Shown: positions 14,781-17,463 of the stretch, piece after piece
Position numbering within the stretch: the first letter of the stretch is position 1
How the letters are laid out: each line of letters opens with the position of its first letter
Assembly: GCA_964478325.1 (NCBI GenBank)
Contig: CAYZIA010000025.1
Span: 1-17,463 of the forward strand
From: DUAL01 sp964478325
GTDB lineage: Bacteria > Bacteroidota > Bacteroidia > Flavobacteriales > BACL11
Length of the DNA stretch: 17,463 nt
Direction of reading: 5' to 3'
Position numbers and translations under genes: made by a program
The notes under the pieces: model-generated
Seen by the model: the letters and a program-made list of their open reading frames with translations, nothing else
What the model was told of the DNA's origin: nothing
Databases searched by the model: none

Positions 14781-14821
14781 GAGTTTGCAAATCTATACTA
14801 TTTTTCATTTTTAGCAAACTC
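14781..14821. repeat. Inverted repeat bracketing the tRNA-Glu promoter
   Basis: GAGTTTGC (14781-14788) and GCAAACTC (14814-14821) are perfect 8-bp inverted arms around 25 nt. The arms coincide with the outer ends of the -7 and -33 elements. Read on the minus strand, the second arm is followed by ATTTTT, so the same sequence could also act as a large-loop terminator for the proS unit, whose last stop lies only 11 nt upstream. Confidence 0.7.
14788..14818 (-). promoter_or_regulatory. Consensus Bacteroidota promoter for tRNA-Glu/rpsT
   Basis: On the minus strand TTTG (14818-14815), a 19-nt spacer and TAGATTTG (14795-14788) match the -33 TTTG and -7 TAnnTTTG elements perfectly. This is the best promoter in the window. 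Transcription would start near 14781, about 15 nt before the mature tRNA 5' end. Confidence 0.78.
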
Positions 14822-14831
14822 TTAGTTATCT

Positions 14832-15497
14832 TTATTTCTCAAAAGAAAATTTGTAGCCCAAACGTTTTGCTGTTCTTATTTTTTGGTTGGTATTCATCTC
14901 CAATATCTCATGAACCGAAACCACATTCACATCATTTATATTTGGTGTTTGTAAATCGAAATTTAAAGAATAAATCATTGCTGAATTAATAATTCTTTCC
15001 AATTCATCTGTATTAATAACTTGTTTTACAAAATCATTAAATAAAAAGCCTAATTGCTTATCCCCTTCCACAAAAAAATGAGAATCTTTATTGATAAAGA
15101 TTCTAGCAATCAAATAACCCTCATCATTCATTCTATTATATTTTAAGGAATCTGAAAGGAAATTATAAATATGAATTACTCCGCAAAAGCTTCTTAATTT
15201 ATCTTCTTTTACATATTTTGTTTTATGAATAGCATGTCCAGTAGGAAAATCGAAAACATTGGAGTGCATATGAAAAAGCAAAGTATCTCCTGAGAACCTT
15301 AATTGTGCTTCAAATCTTCCTTTGGAAGAAAACAAAACCTTTACACATTTATCTTTATTAGATATTTCTTTGGATAAACGAATAGCTTTAGCTTTTAGTA
15401 ACTTCTGTAAATCAGAAAAAATGCTTTGCGTTTTACGATAAACATCTTGCTTTGTAAATGCTTTCTTCTCTAATAATTCAATTATCTCATTCTCCAT
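14832..15497 (-). CDS. Conserved-looking protein of unknown function, downstream of proS
   Basis: A 221-residue soluble protein that I cannot assign to a named family. The N-terminal third (about 1-50) is helical and charged (LEKKAFTKQDVYRKTQSIF, LQKLLKAKAIRLSKEI). The middle is beta-rich with aromatic and His residues (FEAQLRFSGDTLLFHMHSNVFDFP, residues 62-85), followed by VIHIYNFLSDS and IARIFINKDSHFFVEGDKQL. The C-terminal part is helical, then ends in VNVVSVHEILEMNTNQKIRT. There is no signal peptide, membrane segment or obvious catalytic motif. The gene starts one codon after the proS stop in the same frame (TAA-AAG-ATG), so it is almost certainly co-transcribed and perhaps coupled. Codon use looks like its neighbours, giving no sign of recent transfer. 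Any link to translation is only a guess from position. Confidence 0.85.
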   Translation of the reverse strand: MENEIIELLEKKAFTKQDVYRKTQSIFSDLQKLLKAKAIRLSKEISNKDKCVKVLFSSKGRFEAQLRFSGDTLLFHMHSNVFDFPTGHAIHKTKYVKEDKLRSFCGVIHIYNFLSDSLKYNRMNDEGYLIARIFINKDSHFFVEGDKQLGFLFNDFVKQVINTDELERIINSAMIYSLNFDLQTPNINDVNVVSVHEILEMNTNQKIRTAKRLGYKFSFEK

Positions 15498-15500
15498 CTT

Positions 15501-16973
15501 TTAATAAGCTTTTGCAAATAATACTCTTTGTTTGGAGGGTTTCCCACTAAAAATACATTTACCTACTTCTTCCAATCTTTCAATAGGAACACACCTTATA
15601 GTAGCCTTTGTTTCTTGCTTTATCTTTTCTTCTGTTTCACTTGTCTCATCCCAATGTGCCCAAACAAATCCTCCATTTTTTATTAATGTTTTAAATTCAT
15701 CAAACGAATCAGCTTTATAGGTTTTTTCTTCTTTCCGTGTAAGTGCTTTTTTAAATAAATTATCTTGAATTTGTGCTAAAAGATTTTCTACTTTATTTTC
15801 AATATCTGTAATCTGATAAGTTTCTTTCTCCATAGTATCTCTTCTAGCAACTTCAATAGTCCCATTTTCCAAATCTCTTTGTCCAATAGCTAATCGAATT
15901 GGCACTCCCTTTAATTCATATTCTGCAAATTTCCATCCTGGCTTGTGTGTATCTCTATCATCATATTTTACTGAAATATCTTTTTCTTCCAAAACTTTTT
16001 TAATCTCACTTACTTTTTCACTAACTAATTTTAATTGCTCTTCTCCTTTATAAATTGGAACTATTACTACTTGGAATGGCGCTAATTTTGGAGGAAGAAC
16101 CAATCCAGAATCATCAGAATGCGTCATAATTAAAGCACCCATTAAACGAGTAGAGACACCCCAAGAAGTTGCCCAAACATAATCTTGTCCACCCTCTCTT
16201 TTTGCAAATTTTACATCAAATGCCTTTGCAAAATTCTGTCCTAAAAAATGAGAAGTTCCAGCTTGAAGTGCTTTTCCATCTTGCATCAAAGCCTCAATGC
16301 AATAAGTTTCAATTGCTCCAGCAAATTTTTCTCCTTCTGTTTTTGTTCCTTTCTCCACCGGCATTGCCATAAATCCTTCAGCAAAATCAGCATAAATATT
16401 TAAAATCTTTGTGGTTTCCTCAATTGCTTCTTGCTCTGTTGCATGAGCTGTATGTCCTTCTTGCCAAAGAAATTCAGCTGTTCTTATAAATAAACGCGTA
16501 CGCATTTCCCAACGCACTACATTTGCCCATTGATTCACCAAAATAGGCAAATCTCTATAAGATTGGATCCACTTTCTATAAGTGTCCCAAATAATTGTTT
16601 CAGAGGTAGGACGAACAATCAATTCTTCTTCTAATTTTGCCATTTCATCTACCACTACTCCACTATCGTCATCTGCATTTTTTAGACGATAATGCGTAAC
16701 AACAGCACATTCTTTTGCAAAACCATCTACATGACTTGCTTCTTTACTGAAATAAGATTTAGGAATAAAAATTGGAAAATAAGCGTTTTGATGTCCCGTA
16801 TCTTTAAACATTTTATCTAATGCTGCTTGCATCTTCTCCCAAATAGCATAACCATAAGGCTTAATAACCATACATCCTTTGACTCCTGAGTTTTCTGCCA
16901 AATCAGCTTGTTGTACAATATCATTATACCATTTGGAATAATCAGTTTCTCTTGTTGTTAGATTTTTTGCCAT
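15501..16973 (-). CDS. proS: Prolyl-tRNA synthetase, archaeal/eukaryote-type (no editing insert)
   Basis: Charges tRNA-Pro with proline; cytoplasmic and essential. The 490-residue length and the absence of the roughly 180-residue editing insertion after motif 2 place it in the archaeal/eukaryote-like class used by Bacteroidota. Class II motifs are visible: the N-terminal VKGCMVIKPYGYAIWEKMQ (31-49), RPTSE (121-125), motif 2 RWEMRTRLFIRTAEFLWQEGH (154-174 region), the TSHFLGQNFAKAF proline/ATP segment (240-252), and motif 3 around WGVSTRLMGALI (271-282). The anticodon-binding domain follows, and a C-terminal zinc-domain remnant retains C461 and C473, ending in a C-terminal Tyr as usual. A separate editing protein would be expected elsewhere in the genome. 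The next gene starts one codon after its stop. Confidence 0.97.
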   Translation of the reverse strand: MAKNLTTRETDYSKWYNDIVQQADLAENSGVKGCMVIKPYGYAIWEKMQAALDKMFKDTGHQNAYFPIFIPKSYFSKEASHVDGFAKECAVVTHYRLKNADDDSGVVVDEMAKLEEELIVRPTSETIIWDTYRKWIQSYRDLPILVNQWANVVRWEMRTRLFIRTAEFLWQEGHTAHATEQEAIEETTKILNIYADFAEGFMAMPVEKGTKTEGEKFAGAIETYCIEALMQDGKALQAGTSHFLGQNFAKAFDVKFAKREGGQDYVWATSWGVSTRLMGALIMTHSDDSGLVLPPKLAPFQVVIVPIYKGEEQLKLVSEKVSEIKKVLEEKDISVKYDDRDTHKPGWKFAEYELKGVPIRLAIGQRDLENGTIEVARRDTMEKETYQITDIENKVENLLAQIQDNLFKKALTRKEEKTYKADSFDEFKTLIKNGGFVWAHWDETSETEEKIKQETKATIRCVPIERLEEVGKCIFSGKPSKQRVLFAKAY

Positions 16974-17029
16974 TTCGTTATAAAATTATAATTTTACTAA
17001 TGGTTTTTCGTTATTAAATTTTGAAGAGC

Positions 17030-17037
17030 CAAATTTA
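17030..17037 (-). promoter_or_regulatory. -7 promoter element for proS
   Basis: TAAATTTG on the minus strand matches TAnnTTTG. It would give a start near 17023 and a leader of about 50 nt before the proS ATG at 16973. I find no TTG at a suitable -33 distance, so the call rests on the -7 match and position. It lies in the 115-nt divergent gap 16974-17088. Confidence 0.45.
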
Positions 17038-17049
17038 AGGAAATTAAAC

Positions 17050-17057
17050 TATCTTTG
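17050..17057 (+). promoter_or_regulatory. -7 promoter element for the lipoprotein gene
   Basis: TATCTTTG, identical to the element before the M61 gene, lies 31 nt before the lipoprotein ATG, giving a leader of about 25 nt. A matching -33 TTG is not seen at the usual spacing; the nearest TTG (17021-17023) is 26 nt away, which is too long. Confidence 0.5.
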
Positions 17058-17088
17058 TTTCGTTTCGTCAAATTAAAAAAATAATGAC

Positions 17089-17463
17089 ATGAAAACAACA
17101 ACATTTTTCTTCGTTTTATTCGCAATTTTGCTTTCCTCTTGTACAACAGTTTACTATACACAAAGTTATGAAGACGCTAATTATCTGACACAAGATGAGT
17201 TTACTGATTTTACGGATTACAAGTCAGCTGATGATGTAAAAATTGAAAATGAAAATATTGTACTTACTGATACCTCAGAAGATGGAACTATTGTAAATAA
17301 TTATTATGGTAATTATTATGAAGCAGATGATTATTATGATTTTTCCTATTCAGCCAGAATAAGACGTTTCCACCGCCCTGTTTGGAGTATGGGATATTAT
17401 GGTGGATTATATACTGATTATTATTGGTATTCCTACAACCCTTATCATTGTGGGATGAGTATT
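17089..17463 (+). CDS. Tyr-rich lipoprotein, function unknown, 3' end cut by window edge
   Basis: The first 125 codons of a gene that runs off the right edge. The product begins with MKTTTFFFVLFAILLSSC, a lipoprotein signal peptide whose lipobox LSSC puts the lipidated Cys at C18, so it is probably anchored in the inner or outer membrane. After an acidic middle region (about residues 26-80, with EDANYL, DEFTDFTDY and DTSEDG) comes a stretch unusually rich in Tyr doublets, with the basic motif ARIRRFHRP and segments such as MGYYGGLYTDYYWYSYNPYH. No catalytic motif or known domain is recognised. Tyr-rich lipoproteins of this look occur in Bacteroidota as I recall, but I cannot name a family. 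It is divergent from proS and has its own -7 element. Confidence 0.8.
   Translation, partial: MKTTTFFFVLFAILLSSCTTVYYTQSYEDANYLTQDEFTDFTDYKSADDVKIENENIVLTDTSEDGTIVNNYYGNYYEADDYYDFSYSARIRRFHRPVWSMGYYGGLYTDYYWYSYNPYHCGMSI

Noticed and set aside
17290..17345. Tandem repeat of TTATTATGA-like units in the lipoprotein gene
   Set aside because: The repetition follows from runs of Tyr, Asn and Asp codons; unit length and sequence are irregular.
1..17463. CRISPR array, insertion sequence, integrase, toxin-antitoxin pair or defence island
   Set aside because: No regularly spaced repeats, transposase or nuclease motifs, or atypical composition were seen; apart from the few proteins of unknown function, the genes are housekeeping or ordinary metabolic ones.

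Overview
The window is an AT-rich (about one third G+C by eye), densely packed stretch of chromosome from a member of the Bacteroidota, most likely a Flavobacteriia-like lineage. The evidence is the set of protein subfamilies (archaeal/eukaryote-type ProRS without an editing insert, short Adk, PafA-type phosphatase, a DUF7033-like/NodB deacetylase), the Bacteroidota -7 promoter element TAnnTTTG found upstream of several transcription units, and the lack of consistent Shine-Dalgarno sequences. Genus and species cannot be told from the sequence alone.

Layout. (1) 1-2482, minus strand: a GT9-type glycosyltransferase gene followed, through an ATGA overlap, by lpd (E3 dihydrolipoamide dehydrogenase), which is cut by the left edge. 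(2) 2580-10838, plus strand: one uninterrupted nine-gene array with no gap above 30 nt: M61 peptidase - hpt - adk - obgE - PAP2 phosphatase - 49-residue membrane miniprotein - PafA-like phosphatase - aroB - aroA. (3) 14315-10813, minus strand: polysaccharide-deacetylase-like protein - GNAT/FemAB-like protein - upp - YjjG-like HAD nucleotidase. This array converges on aroA with a 26-bp overlap of the coding ends. (4) 14818-14364, minus strand: a clear promoter, tRNA-Glu(UUC), rpsT and a rho-independent terminator. (5) 16973-14832, minus strand: proS and a conserved-looking gene of unknown function. (6) 17089-end, plus strand: the first 125 codons of a Tyr-rich lipoprotein gene, divergent from proS.

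How the genes fit together. The plus array mixes purine salvage (hpt), nucleotide balance (adk), ribosome assembly GTPase (obgE), phosphate-ester hydrolysis (PAP2 and PafA-like) and two shikimate steps (aroB, aroA). The minus array pairs uracil salvage (upp) with a likely pyrimidine nucleotidase, together with two proteins that look cell-envelope related. The tRNA-Glu/rpsT and proS units are translation machinery. This is essentially a housekeeping region.

No stretch above 300 bases lacks a gene. The largest gaps are 16974-17088 (115 nt), 14316-14423 (108 nt) and 2483-2579 (97 nt), and all three hold promoter or terminator signals described below. I see no insertion sequence, prophage, CRISPR array, rRNA gene or defence system. 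I also see no convincing undescribed multi-gene system. The most useful non-obvious items are the unlisted 49-residue membrane protein, the very tight and mostly in-frame gene junctions (hpt and adk are separated by a single in-frame stop), two GTG starts fixed by GTGA overlaps, and an inverted repeat that brackets the tRNA-Glu promoter.
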